Both the position numbers and the translations under genes were made by a program. A stretch of 64,000 bases of DNA from Gammaproteobacteria bacterium (GTDB lineage Bacteria > Pseudomonadota > Gammaproteobacteria > GCA-002705445 > GCA-002716945), in the NCBI GenBank assembly GCA_016779485.1, contig JADHNN010000005.1:18246-82245 (forward strand). Direction: 5' to 3'. Position 1 is the first letter of the stretch, and each line of letters begins with the position of its first letter. The notes under the pieces are model-generated. The model did no database searches. It was not told the origin of the DNA and saw only the letters and a program-made list of their open reading frames with translations. Positions 1 through 8,943 of the stretch are shown here, one piece after another.

Positions 1-248
1 GATATTGATTTTTTGGATGAATCTATTCCAGTAACATTAGCACCATTCTTACTTAGCTCTTCAGATAAGAGACCTCCGCCGCATCCAATATCTAAAATAT
101 CTTTTCCATTTAAATTACACTTAGATAATATATATTTTAATCTGATCGGATTTAATTTATGCAATAACTTATAGTGTCCGGATTTATTCCACCAATCATA
201 TGCATACTCATCAAAATGTGATTCTTGGTTTTGATCTTTGTGTATCAT
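1..248 (-). CDS. ubiG: Ubiquinone biosynthesis O-methyltransferase UbiG (N-terminal part, cut by window edge)
   Basis: SAM-dependent methyltransferase for the two O-methylation steps of ubiquinone synthesis. Translating the minus strand from the ATG at 246-248 gives about 82 residues that match the UbiG N-terminus: a W-W motif with GHYKLLHKLNP-like sequence, then the SAM-binding motif I (LDIGCGGGLLSEELSKNGA) followed by VTGID. The rest of the gene lies left of the window. Its ATG overlaps the TGA of the upstream hydrolase-like gene by four bases (ATGA), so the two are probably translationally coupled. The same hydrolase-ubiG pairing next to gyrA is known from Pseudomonas. It is absent from the ORF track only because it is truncated. 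Confidence 0.9.
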   Translation of the reverse strand, partial: MIHKDQNQESHFDEYAYDWWNKSGHYKLLHKLNPIRLKYILSKCNLNGKDILDIGCGGGLLSEELSKNGANVTGIDSSKKSI

Positions 249-1324
249 GCTATATCTACCTGTTTACCAGCTGACCATACATGAGTTAAGCTTTCTTTGT
301 CAAGATTATAAAGATTTGGATTGATATCATAACTATCAACAAAATAATTCTGTTTATAATTGAATAAATTGAAAGAAGCCTGATTGCCTTTTTTTATACA
401 CCCAGATGATAAATAATTTGAAAATAATTCAGATGTATTATTTGTGACACAGTTTATTATTTTAACTGCAATATCTGAATCCATTTTGTTTTGTGTAAAA
501 AGTTTTATAAGATTAATTGTTTGGTAAAACTCATATGATTCACAATCATTAGAAATTAATATGCATTTATATTTTTTTTCAAGCAGCGAAATAAAGTATT
601 TAATGTCCTCAATATTCTTTAGTTCTTTATAGGAAATCATTAGAGTAATATTATTTTTCTTTATATATCTAAGCCATTGTTCATTAAATACTGGGAATGC
701 ATATAAATAAGAATTATTTAGTAGATTTATATCCTCCCAGAATTTGATTTTTTTAATTAATTCTTTTTCATTCTTCACATGACTAATATCATTTAAGCTT
801 ACATGTAAATTTATACTTATCTCATTAGTTATAAATGAGATTTTTTTTATAACATCATTATCAAATTGATTTATATTTTTCAAACTTATACTCAATAATT
901 TAGAAGGATCAGATTTAAAGCTATCTAATAAAGATGTAATATTCTTAATGTCTGATTGATTGGCTATTTTCCCATCAAGCTCTAATATTTGTCCAAGCTG
1001 TATGTGTGAGTTAAATGTATATCTTATAATATTCTCATTAACGCCTGATAGATTTATTTTAGTCACTCCATTTCTTAATAATCTATTCAGCTTAATATTT
1101 AACTGTTCTTCATCAATACAATCATGAATCTTAATGCAACCCTCTGATAGAGATGGCATGAGTATATGATCAGCATATTCAATTACTTTAAAATCTTTAT
1201 ATTTCTTTTTGATAGCATTTTTATCAATGATTTCTTTTATCAGTGATCCATCAATCAATAATGCTTTCTCTTTTTCAAGCTTCTTGTTATGTAAATAAAT
1301 CCATCTTGGAGAAATAATAAACAT
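245..1324 (-). CDS. Degenerate amidohydrolase (TRZ/ATZ, MTA/SAH deaminase-like) without metal ligands
   Basis: 359 codons, intact frame, slightly shorter than the usual ~440 aa. The N-terminus (ISPRWIYLH) and C-terminus (HVWSAGKQV) match the hydrolase that precedes ubiG in Pseudomonas-type genomes, annotated as methylthioadenosine/S-adenosylhomocysteine deaminase. The catalytic HxH of the family (P-G-L-V-N-x-H-x-H) aligns with PSLSEGCIK, so both histidines are replaced (C63, K65). The region expected to hold the catalytic aspartate (GTDG) reads LISNDC. I therefore infer an inactive enzyme, or one with a changed role, not a deaminase. A TAGAAT hexamer ends six bases before the ATG, suggesting a leaderless transcript shared with ubiG. 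Family assignment rests on the ends and synteny; the middle is very divergent. Confidence 0.65.
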   Translation of the reverse strand: MFIISPRWIYLHNKKLEKEKALLIDGSLIKEIIDKNAIKKKYKDFKVIEYADHILMPSLSEGCIKIHDCIDEEQLNIKLNRLLRNGVTKINLSGVNENIIRYTFNSHIQLGQILELDGKIANQSDIKNITSLLDSFKSDPSKLLSISLKNINQFDNDVIKKISFITNEISINLHVSLNDISHVKNEKELIKKIKFWEDINLLNNSYLYAFPVFNEQWLRYIKKNNITLMISYKELKNIEDIKYFISLLEKKYKCILISNDCESYEFYQTINLIKLFTQNKMDSDIAVKIINCVTNNTSELFSNYLSSGCIKKGNQASFNLFNYKQNYFVDSYDINPNLYNLDKESLTHVWSAGKQVDIA

Positions 1325-1422
1325 CTTAAAATTCTATACTGTTAAGACTCTAATTTATATCGTTTATAGACACTATTTATGTTAAAATATTGTCTTAAAT
1401 ATGGCACAAAAACTAACCATAA

Positions 1423-3951
1423 ATGTCTGAATATTCACAAATAAAACTTGATGACGAGATGCGTCATTCTTATATAGAATATGCCATGTCTGTAATTGTT
1501 GGAAGGGCGTTACCTGATGTTAGAGATGGCCTTAAACCAGTTCACAGAAGAGTATTGTACTCAATGCATGAGCTAAATAATGGATATAATAAGGCCTATA
1601 AAAAATCTGCTAGGATTGTCGGTGATGTGATAGGTAAATATCATCCTCATGGAGATACAGCTGTATACGATACTATTGTAAGATTAGCTCAACCTTTCTC
1701 TATGCGTTATCCGCTAGTAGATGGACAAGGAAATTTTGGTTCAATTGATGGTGATTCGCCTGCAGCTATGAGATACACCGAAGTGAGAATGTCACGTCTT
1801 TCTCATGAATTACTTTCAGATATAGATAAAAATACAGTTGATTTTAACCCAAACTATGATGGTTCAGAAAATGAGCCAACTGTTCTACCTACGAGAATAC
1901 CTAATTTACTAATTAATGGCGCATCAGGGATTGCTGTTGGTATGGCAACTAATATACCACCACATAATCTAAATGAGGTTATTGATGGAGTTATTGCTAT
2001 TATCAAAAATCCCTCCCTAGTAGAAGACGACTCTATTGATGAATTTATTAGGGAGACTGGTTTTAATGGACCAGATTTTCCAACAGGAGCTGAGATAAAG
2101 GATAATGGAGGAATTTATCAAGCTATTAAATCTGGAAGAGGGTCATTCAAAATCAGAGCGATTCATTCCGTAGAGGAAAATAAAGATAAGAGCTCAATTA
2201 TCATTCATGAGTTACCCTACCAGGTTAATAAAGCTAAGTTAATTGAAACTATTGCAATATTGGTCAGAGATAAAAAAATTACGGGCATTAGTCACCTTAG
2301 AGATGAATCAGATCGAGATGGATTAAGAGTTGTTATAGAGCTTAAAAAAGGTGAACAACCTGATGTAATTTTAAGCAGTTTATACAAACAGACAAACCTT
2401 CAAACTTCGTTCTCTGTAAATATGGTTTGCTTGGTAGATGGAGAACCTTGCACAATAAGTGTACCTACCGCTTTAGCTGAATTCATTAAACACCGCCGAG
2501 AAGTTATTACTAGGAGAACTCTCTATCAATTAAACAAGACATATAGTAAAGCGCATATTCTTGAAGGCCTAAGTATAGCTTTAAATAATATTGATGAAAT
2601 AATCAATCTAATAAAAAAATCTAAATCTAGTATTGATGCTAAAAAGAAAATTACATACCAAACGTGGCCAACATCTAAAAATAAATGGATATTATCTAAA
2701 CTTATAAAAGAATGTGGAGATTACATGACCGTAGAGCCCAATATCGGTCTAGTTGGAGACAAATACACAATTAGTGATGAACAAGCGCAAGCAATACTAG
2801 ATATGAAACTTAATAAGCTTACGAACTTAGAACAGCACACTATTCTTGAGGATTACAATAATGCCATCAAATCAATTAAAGAATATTTGAGTATATTATC
2901 TAATCCTGATGAGCTTAATCATCTAATGATAAGTGAACTTTTAGAAATTAAAGATACTTACGGTCAGGAGAGAAGATCAAAAATATCTGATGATGAAGGA
3001 TTGCTTAATGAAGAGGATATGATAAAGAAAGAGGATGTTATAGTTGTTCTCACGGAAGCGAATTATGTAAAAAGAATGCCTGTTACTGAGTTTAGAAGTC
3101 AAAAACGTGGTGGTCGTGGTGTAAATGCAGCTAACTTTAAAGATGGTGATAAGGCAAAACTTTTAGTGTGTGCTCATACCCATGATACACTCTTGTGTTT
3201 TTCTACTAAAGGCAAAGCTTTTTCTATTAGAGTTTTTGATATTCCTGATACGAGTAGGCAAGCAAGAGGTAAATCCATAAATAATATCTTACCGTTAGAA
3301 ACAGATGAATCAATATCAGCTATTTTAGCAATCAAAAACTTTGAGGAAAACAGCTTTCTATTCTTAACAACAAGATACGGTATGGTTAATAGAATTTCAT
3401 TGTCTTCTTTTAAGAAAGTTCGTAATAATGGTCTCAAGGCAATTCTTTTGAAAGATGATGATTATCTATTTAATGCCTTACACACAAGCGGTTCTGATAA
3501 AATCATTCTTTCTTCATCAGCCGGGAAGTCAATTATGTTTCAAGAGTCTCAAATAAGAGAAAGATTTAGAGGTACACAAGGAGTTTTAGGCATTAAACTT
3601 ACTAGTAATGCTAAAATTATATCTTCTTTGAACACACAATCGGAACAGGTGATTTTCGTAACAGAAAATGGTTTTGGTAATAAGATTTCTGTTGATTCCT
3701 ATAACGAGCAAAATAGGGGGGGCCAAGGTGTTATTTCGATAAAAACCTCTGATAGAAACGGTAAGGTCGTGGGTGCGGTAAACGTTGATAATACTGATTA
3801 TATTATCCTTATAACGAACAAAGGAAAAACAATCAAAATTTCAGCATCTGATATGAAAACCATTAATAGAAATACTCAAGGTGTACGTTTGCAAGACATG
3901 AGTGATGATGAGAAAATAACAGCAGTTTCTTATGAACGCACAAACGATTAG
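1423..3951 (+). CDS. gyrA: DNA gyrase subunit A
   Basis: Subunit A of type IIA topoisomerase, which introduces negative supercoils with GyrB. 842 aa against 875 in E. coli. The breakage-reunion domain fills about residues 1-500: the QRDR is seen as [12 protein letters not shown], with Thr at the position of E. coli Ser83 and Asp at Asp87, and the catalytic tyrosine lies in [11 protein letters not shown]. The C-terminal beta-pinwheel begins with the GyrA box QKRGGRG. The first gene of a rightward run; serC, which often sits between gyrA and pheA, is absent. A TGT-TAAAAT extended -10 lies at 1381-1389, about 33 bases before the ATG, without a convincing -35. Confidence 0.98.
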   Translation: MSEYSQIKLDDEMRHSYIEYAMSVIVGRALPDVRDGLKPVHRRVLYSMHELNNGYNKAYKKSARIVGDVIGKYHPHGDTAVYDTIVRLAQPFSMRYPLVDGQGNFGSIDGDSPAAMRYTEVRMSRLSHELLSDIDKNTVDFNPNYDGSENEPTVLPTRIPNLLINGASGIAVGMATNIPPHNLNEVIDGVIAIIKNPSLVEDDSIDEFIRETGFNGPDFPTGAEIKDNGGIYQAIKSGRGSFKIRAIHSVEENKDKSSIIIHELPYQVNKAKLIETIAILVRDKKITGISHLRDESDRDGLRVVIELKKGEQPDVILSSLYKQTNLQTSFSVNMVCLVDGEPCTISVPTALAEFIKHRREVITRRTLYQLNKTYSKAHILEGLSIALNNIDEIINLIKKSKSSIDAKKKITYQTWPTSKNKWILSKLIKECGDYMTVEPNIGLVGDKYTISDEQAQAILDMKLNKLTNLEQHTILEDYNNAIKSIKEYLSILSNPDELNHLMISELLEIKDTYGQERRSKISDDEGLLNEEDMIKKEDVIVVLTEANYVKRMPVTEFRSQKRGGRGVNAANFKDGDKAKLLVCAHTHDTLLCFSTKGKAFSIRVFDIPDTSRQARGKSINNILPLETDESISAILAIKNFEENSFLFLTTRYGMVNRISLSSFKKVRNNGLKAILLKDDDYLFNALHTSGSDKIILSSSAGKSIMFQESQIRERFRGTQGVLGIKLTSNAKIISSLNTQSEQVIFVTENGFGNKISVDSYNEQNRGGQGVISIKTSDRNGKVVGAVNVDNTDYIILITNKGKTIKISASDMKTINRNTQGVRLQDMSDDEKITAVSYERTND

Positions 3952-3954
3952 ATT

Positions 3955-5022
3955 ATGTTAAAGAAATTCAGAGATAATATTGACACTATAGATAAAAAAA
4001 TTCTCAAACTCTTGAACCAAAGAGCAGATATTGCTAAAAATGTTGCTGAATATAAAAAATCATCAAATAACACACTTATATTTAGACCAGAAAGAGAATC
4101 TCAGATTATAAAAAAATTAAGAGCCCTTAATAAGGGTCCCCTTGATTCTAATCATATACATAATATTTATAGAGAAATAATATCAGCATGCTTATCATTA
4201 GAAACAAATCTTAATGTATCTTTTCTTGGACCAGAGGGTACATACAGTCAAATAGCTGCTAGGAAATTTTTTGGAAACAGTGTAAGTAGCGATAGTAAAA
4301 ACAATCTTTCAGAAGTATTTGATTCAGTCAGAAATAATACGAGCGATTATGGAGTAGTTCCTATCGAAAACTCAAATCAAGGAAGTATTAAAGCAACAAT
4401 TGAATTTCTTTTGAAATATGATGTAAAGATTTGTGGGGAGCAAAATATACCTATTAGACATACTCTTATGTCTAAAAGTAAATCATATGAAAGAATAAAG
4501 AAAATATATGCGCATAGCCAGACTCTTTCTCAATGCTCTAATTGGATTAATAATAATATGCCTAATGCTGAGTGCATTACTACAGACAGCAATGCCAAGG
4601 CAGCACTTCTGGCTAATAAATTAAAAAACTCAGCTTGTATAGCGAGTGAGACATGTAGTAAATTATACAAACTAAAAATTAATGCTAGTAACATTAATGA
4701 TTCCCATGATAATACAACAAGATTTCTCATTATTGGTAATTCTGAAATAGCTGAATCAAAAAATGATAAAACTACTTTTGTTATGACCTTAGAAAATAAA
4801 TCAGGTTCTCTATCTAAGGTGCTGCAAATATTATCTGAAAATAGGATATCCATGACAAAGATTGAATCTATACCAACAAAAGAAAAAAATTGGGAATATT
4901 TATTTCTTATTGATATAACTGGTCATAAATACAACAAAAAAATATCAAACGCACTTAACAAAATAGAAAAAATATCTAGATACTATCAACTACTAGGATC
5001 ATATCCAAAGAGCATAGATTAG
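3955..5022 (+). CDS. pheA: Chorismate mutase / prephenate dehydratase (P-protein)
   Basis: Bifunctional enzyme of phenylalanine synthesis: chorismate to prephenate to phenylpyruvate. Residues ~1-85 are an AroQ-type chorismate mutase helix bundle, ~90-270 the prephenate dehydratase domain (SFLGPEGTYSQIAA at its start; the catalytic TRF motif in NTTRFLIIG), and ~277-355 an ACT regulatory domain. The two phenylalanine-binding motifs of the E. coli ACT domain, GALV and ESRP, read GSLS and ESIP here, which may alter feedback inhibition. Three bases after gyrA and one base before hisC, hence co-transcribed. 355 aa, normal length for the Pseudomonas-type enzyme. Confidence 0.96.
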   Translation: MLKKFRDNIDTIDKKILKLLNQRADIAKNVAEYKKSSNNTLIFRPERESQIIKKLRALNKGPLDSNHIHNIYREIISACLSLETNLNVSFLGPEGTYSQIAARKFFGNSVSSDSKNNLSEVFDSVRNNTSDYGVVPIENSNQGSIKATIEFLLKYDVKICGEQNIPIRHTLMSKSKSYERIKKIYAHSQTLSQCSNWINNNMPNAECITTDSNAKAALLANKLKNSACIASETCSKLYKLKINASNINDSHDNTTRFLIIGNSEIAESKNDKTTFVMTLENKSGSLSKVLQILSENRISMTKIESIPTKEKNWEYLFLIDITGHKYNKKISNALNKIEKISRYYQLLGSYPKSID

Positions 5023-5023
5023 C

Positions 5024-6127
5024 GTGACAAATAAAATTAAAAAATATACACCTGGATTTAATATACATGATGTAGAGAAGAAATATAATTTAAAAAAAGT
5101 TGTAAAACTAGCATCTAATGAAAATCCATTCATCTCAAAAGATGTCATATCATACATTAAAAAATCAACTCATAAACTTAATCTTTATCCTGATAGTAAC
5201 CCTGTTAATCTTCATTCTGAAATAGCAAAGCTTATTGGTTATAGAATGACGAATAAGAATATTATACTTGGTAACGGTAGTAATGAAATATTAGAACTTA
5301 TCGTAAGATCAACACTTAATCATAAATCTGAAGTAATTATTCCGAAGCATTCTTTTTTAGTTTATGAAATTATTTCAAAAATCCAGCATGCTAAGGTCAT
5401 AACAAGTAAACCAGATACAAATAAAAAAGAAAATAACTACCTTGGTATAGATCTTAACTCTATATATGAAAAGATTACAAGTAACACAAAATTAATATTT
5501 ATTGCGAACCCTGCTAATCCAACCGGAACTTATTTGCCATTAAAATATATTGAAGAATTTCTAAGAATCATTCCTAAAAAAATATTAGTGATTTTAGATG
5601 AAGCATATTATGAATATCTTGATTCAAGTTTTCAAAAATCAGCTGTAAGTCTTATAAATAAATATAAAAATCTATATGTAACTCGATCTTTTTCAAAAAT
5701 ATATGGACTTGCATCACTTAGAGTTGGCTACGGAATTTCCAATCCGGAAAATATTGAAAAACTTAAATTATATAAGCAACCTTTCAATACAAACTATTTT
5801 GCGCAACAAACCGCAGGCATTGCACTAAAAGACTTTCATTTTATTAATGAGAGCAAAAAAAATAATAGTGATGCAATGCAACAATTTAAGAAAGTATTCG
5901 ATGAATTATCAATCAATTATCTTGGTACTTATTGTAACTTTATAACTTTTAGAGCTGGTACATGTTCAGGTTCATTATTCGAGTATTTGTTAACTAAGGG
6001 AGTGATAATCAGACCTCTAAATAACTATAAACTTCCAGAATATCTCAGAGTTTCATTAGGATCGCCAAGTGACAATAAAGTTTTTATTAAATATTTAAAG
6101 GAATTCTATGATGGTACCACTAAATAA
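5024..6127 (+). CDS. hisC: Histidinol-phosphate / aromatic aminotransferase
   Basis: PLP-dependent class I/II aminotransferase of the HisC family, 367 aa. The start is GTG one base after the pheA stop. Visible motifs are ASNENPF near residue 25, NPANPTGTY, LDEAYYEYL, and the PLP-lysine motif RSFSKIYGLASLRVGYG. Lying between pheA and tyrA, it probably transaminates phenylpyruvate and hydroxyphenylpyruvate as well as, or instead of, imidazoleacetol phosphate; in related genomes this second copy is called hisC2. Sequence alone cannot separate the two substrates. It overlaps tyrA by 20 bases. Confidence 0.92.
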   Translation: MTNKIKKYTPGFNIHDVEKKYNLKKVVKLASNENPFISKDVISYIKKSTHKLNLYPDSNPVNLHSEIAKLIGYRMTNKNIILGNGSNEILELIVRSTLNHKSEVIIPKHSFLVYEIISKIQHAKVITSKPDTNKKENNYLGIDLNSIYEKITSNTKLIFIANPANPTGTYLPLKYIEEFLRIIPKKILVILDEAYYEYLDSSFQKSAVSLINKYKNLYVTRSFSKIYGLASLRVGYGISNPENIEKLKLYKQPFNTNYFAQQTAGIALKDFHFINESKKNNSDAMQQFKKVFDELSINYLGTYCNFITFRAGTCSGSLFEYLLTKGVIIRPLNNYKLPEYLRVSLGSPSDNKVFIKYLKEFYDGTTK

Positions 6128-6959
6128 TGTCCTAGTCATTGGCCTGGGAATGATGGGCGCATCATTATGTAGTTCTATCAGGAAAAATAAACTGTCAAAA
6201 AATATTATTGGTTATGATTTAAGCAGGAAAAACTTAAGTTATGCGAGGAAAGAGAGAGTTATTGATGAAGCACTTACCAGTATTTCTAAAATGGGTAATC
6301 CTGATTTAATAATACTCTGCACTCCATTAAATACTCATGTAAATATTATTAGTGAAATCATAAAATATGCATCTAAAAAAATTATATTGACTGATATTGG
6401 TAGTTCAAAAGGAAATATTAGTAGTAATATCTATAAACTTACCGTTAAGTCTAAAGTAGAGTATTTAAGTTCACATCCTATGGCTGGTTCAGAGAAAACT
6501 GGTCCAAGAAATTTGATACCTGATATGTTCCTCAACAAAGTTGTATTTCTGATTGATAAGAGTAAATGTAGTAAATCGACATATAATAAACTAGCTTCGT
6601 TTTGGAAATCATTAGGATCTTATACTTATGATTTAGATAGCAAAGAACATGATATTCTTATGTCAGAAACAAGTCATATTTCGCATCTTATGTCTTATGT
6701 ATTTATGCTCACACTACCTCAAAGAATTATAGATAATAACTTATCATTATTGCTAGGCGGAGGTATTAGAGAGCATGTTCGACTAAGCCAGAGTAGTTCA
6801 GAAATGTGGGCTGATATTTTTATTAATAATAAAAATAATCTTCTGAAATCTATCACTCGCGTAGAAAAAAACCTTAAGTTTTTTAGAAAACTTATAAATG
6901 ATTCTGAAGAAAAAAAGCTCATGTCTATCTTAAAGAAGATAAATAATAAAACCAAATGA
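6108..6959 (+). CDS. tyrA: Prephenate dehydrogenase
   Basis: NAD(P)-dependent oxidative decarboxylation of prephenate to hydroxyphenylpyruvate in tyrosine synthesis. 283 aa, the short monofunctional form without chorismate mutase or ACT domain. The Rossmann fingerprint GLGMMGASL is near residue 12; the family motif HPMAGSEKTGP and the conserved histidine stretch SETSHISHL are present. In Pseudomonas this gene is fused to aroA; here they are separate but overlap by ATGA, which suggests the unfused, coupled state. Two tandem ATG codons open the frame; either could be used. Confidence 0.94.
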   Translation: MMVPLNNVLVIGLGMMGASLCSSIRKNKLSKNIIGYDLSRKNLSYARKERVIDEALTSISKMGNPDLIILCTPLNTHVNIISEIIKYASKKIILTDIGSSKGNISSNIYKLTVKSKVEYLSSHPMAGSEKTGPRNLIPDMFLNKVVFLIDKSKCSKSTYNKLASFWKSLGSYTYDLDSKEHDILMSETSHISHLMSYVFMLTLPQRIIDNNLSLLLGGGIREHVRLSQSSSEMWADIFINNKNNLLKSITRVEKNLKFFRKLINDSEEKKLMSILKKINNKTK

Positions 6960-8260
6960 ATTCTTCGAATAATCTTTTAGTCAATAAATCTAATCCATTT
7001 ATTGGAACTATATTAATACCAGGTGATAAATCAATTTCCCATCGCAGTGTAATACTTGGATCTTTAGCAAATGGTCAACTATCAGTAAAAAACTTCCTTA
7101 ACTCAGAGGATTGTCTATGTACTGTGTCTGCAATGCAACAACTAGGTGCAAAAATAGTGATTGATAACACTTCATTAAGTATTGAAGGTTTAGGATTAAC
7201 TCAGTTAAAAGAGCCAACTAATACGATTGATGCTGGTAACTCAGGAACATTGATGCGTTTATTAACAGGTGTGCTTGCTATTCAAAATTTTAATTCTACA
7301 ATTACTGGTGATTCTTCACTAATTAATAGACCTATGAAAAGGATTATTGATCCGTTACAGGCGTGTGGAGCAAATATAATATCTGATAACTTTAAAGCAC
7401 CCCTTAACATTAATGGTAACATTAATTTGAAACCAATAAATTATAAACAGGAAATAGCTAGCGCACAGATTAAATCTTGTTTAATGTTAGCCTCATTATT
7501 TATTGACGGCACATCCTATTTTTATGAATCTGTAACGACTCGAGATCATACTGAGAATATGTTAGAACATTTTAATTACAAAATAACGAGATCAGAGAAT
7601 ATATCAACCATTGTAGGCAGACAAATGCTTACTGCAAAGGACGTTATCATTGGATCTGATATATCATCTGCAGCGTTTTTTATTGTGGCAGCATTAATAT
7701 CCAAAGGATCTAAAATTACATTACCTGATATCAATATTAACAAATATAGACTTGGAATTATTCATGTACTTCAAAAAATGGGTGCTGATATTAAAATTTA
7801 TAATAAACGGTCAGAATCGAACGAATTGATTGGTGATATAGATGTTACTTCGTCAAACCTTTCATCTATCACACTTGATGGCAATATAATTTCTACACTC
7901 ATTGATGAACTTCCTATATTATTCATTGCATGTTCAGTAGCTTCTGGAATTTCAAAGATTAGCGGTATAGAAGAGCTAAGACATAAAGAGAGTGATCGAA
8001 TTAAATCCATGGAGGAAGGCCTAAAGGCTGTTGGGATAAATGTTTCATCAAAACATGACTCCATAGAAATTGAGGGCAACGAAATACATGGAGGAAAAAT
8101 TAATAGTTTTGGTGATCACAGAATTGCTATGTCATTTGCAATAGCAGGTTTAGTTTCTAAAAAATCAATTACAATAACTAATACAAAGAACATATGTACA
8201 TCATTCCCAACTTTTGTAGATATTATGAGAGAGCAAGGAGCTGAAATTTATGAAATCTAG
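6956..8260 (+). CDS. aroA: EPSP synthase (3-phosphoshikimate 1-carboxyvinyltransferase)
   Basis: Sixth step of the shikimate pathway, joining shikimate-3-phosphate and PEP. 434 aa, the normal length. Visible family motifs: GDKSISHRSVILGSLANG (N-terminal, shikimate-3-P binding), GNSGTLMRLLTG, and near the C-terminus RHKESDRIKSM and FGDHRIAMSFA. The start overlaps the tyrA stop by four bases and the end overlaps cmk by eleven, so the block pheA-hisC-tyrA-aroA-cmk is read as one operon. Confidence 0.97.
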   Translation: MNSSNNLLVNKSNPFIGTILIPGDKSISHRSVILGSLANGQLSVKNFLNSEDCLCTVSAMQQLGAKIVIDNTSLSIEGLGLTQLKEPTNTIDAGNSGTLMRLLTGVLAIQNFNSTITGDSSLINRPMKRIIDPLQACGANIISDNFKAPLNINGNINLKPINYKQEIASAQIKSCLMLASLFIDGTSYFYESVTTRDHTENMLEHFNYKITRSENISTIVGRQMLTAKDVIIGSDISSAAFFIVAALISKGSKITLPDININKYRLGIIHVLQKMGADIKIYNKRSESNELIGDIDVTSSNLSSITLDGNIISTLIDELPILFIACSVASGISKISGIEELRHKESDRIKSMEEGLKAVGINVSSKHDSIEIEGNEIHGGKINSFGDHRIAMSFAIAGLVSKKSITITNTKNICTSFPTFVDIMREQGAEIYEI

Positions 8261-8930
8261 AACAACATTTATTATTACTATTGATGGAACTAGCGGGTCA
8301 GGCAAGAGCACTATATCGAAGTTACTTGCAAAAAAACTTAACTTTATATTATTAGATAGCGGGAAGTTATATCGAGCCGCGGGATACATCGTCTCTCAAA
8401 CCGGCACCAAGATAAATACCGCTATAGATTATAAAAAATTAACATCTCAAATATCTCTAAAGCCTAATGAAAATACGTATGAATATGTGGTATATTTTAA
8501 GAATCAAATTATAGATCAATATTTATACACTGATGATGTTGCAAAAGCTGCATCTGTTGTATCTAAAATTGCTGAAGTACGTGAATGTATGTTTAATTTG
8601 CAACAGTCATGTGTGAAAGGAACCGGACTTATAGCAAATGGACGAGATATGGGTACCGAGGTATTTCCTGATGCGCCATTAAAGATTTATATAGATGCTG
8701 ATTTAGAGATTAGAGCTAAGAGAAGATTGAGCGAATTACTAGATAAAGGTGAAAATGTAACATTTGAGAATATTTATGATTCTCTGATGAAAAGAGATGA
8801 TAGCGATATGAATAGAGAGCTTTCCCCACTAAAAATACCTAATAATGGACATATATTAGATACTTCTCACCTAAAACCTGATGCAATTGTTGATAAAATA
8901 TTAAATTTGTATATTATAACTAGCAATTAA
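8250..8930 (+). CDS. cmk: Cytidylate kinase
   Basis: Phosphorylates (d)CMP to (d)CDP. 226 aa, normal length. The P-loop is seen as IDGTSGSGKSTISK; the family motif GRDMGTEVFPDA (usually GRDIGT) and the C-terminal RDxxD region KRDDSDMNRELSPL are present. It lies between aroA and rpsA, as in nearly all gammaproteobacteria, and starts inside the aroA 3' end. Confidence 0.97.
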   Translation: MKSRTTFIITIDGTSGSGKSTISKLLAKKLNFILLDSGKLYRAAGYIVSQTGTKINTAIDYKKLTSQISLKPNENTYEYVVYFKNQIIDQYLYTDDVAKAASVVSKIAEVRECMFNLQQSCVKGTGLIANGRDMGTEVFPDAPLKIYIDADLEIRAKRRLSELLDKGENVTFENIYDSLMKRDDSDMNRELSPLKIPNNGHILDTSHLKPDAIVDKILNLYIITSN

Positions 8931-8943
8931 TTAAATATAACAT

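Noticed and set aside
1657-1671. Thr at the gyrase A position equivalent to Ser83
   Set aside because: Thr occurs naturally here in many bacteria; not evidence of acquired quinolone resistance.
3174-3437. Minus-strand ORF inside gyrA
   Set aside because: Lies fully within a strongly conserved gene in another frame, no family resemblance; a shadow. The same applies to the other antisense ORFs in pheA, aroA, secD, smc, rne, typA and others.
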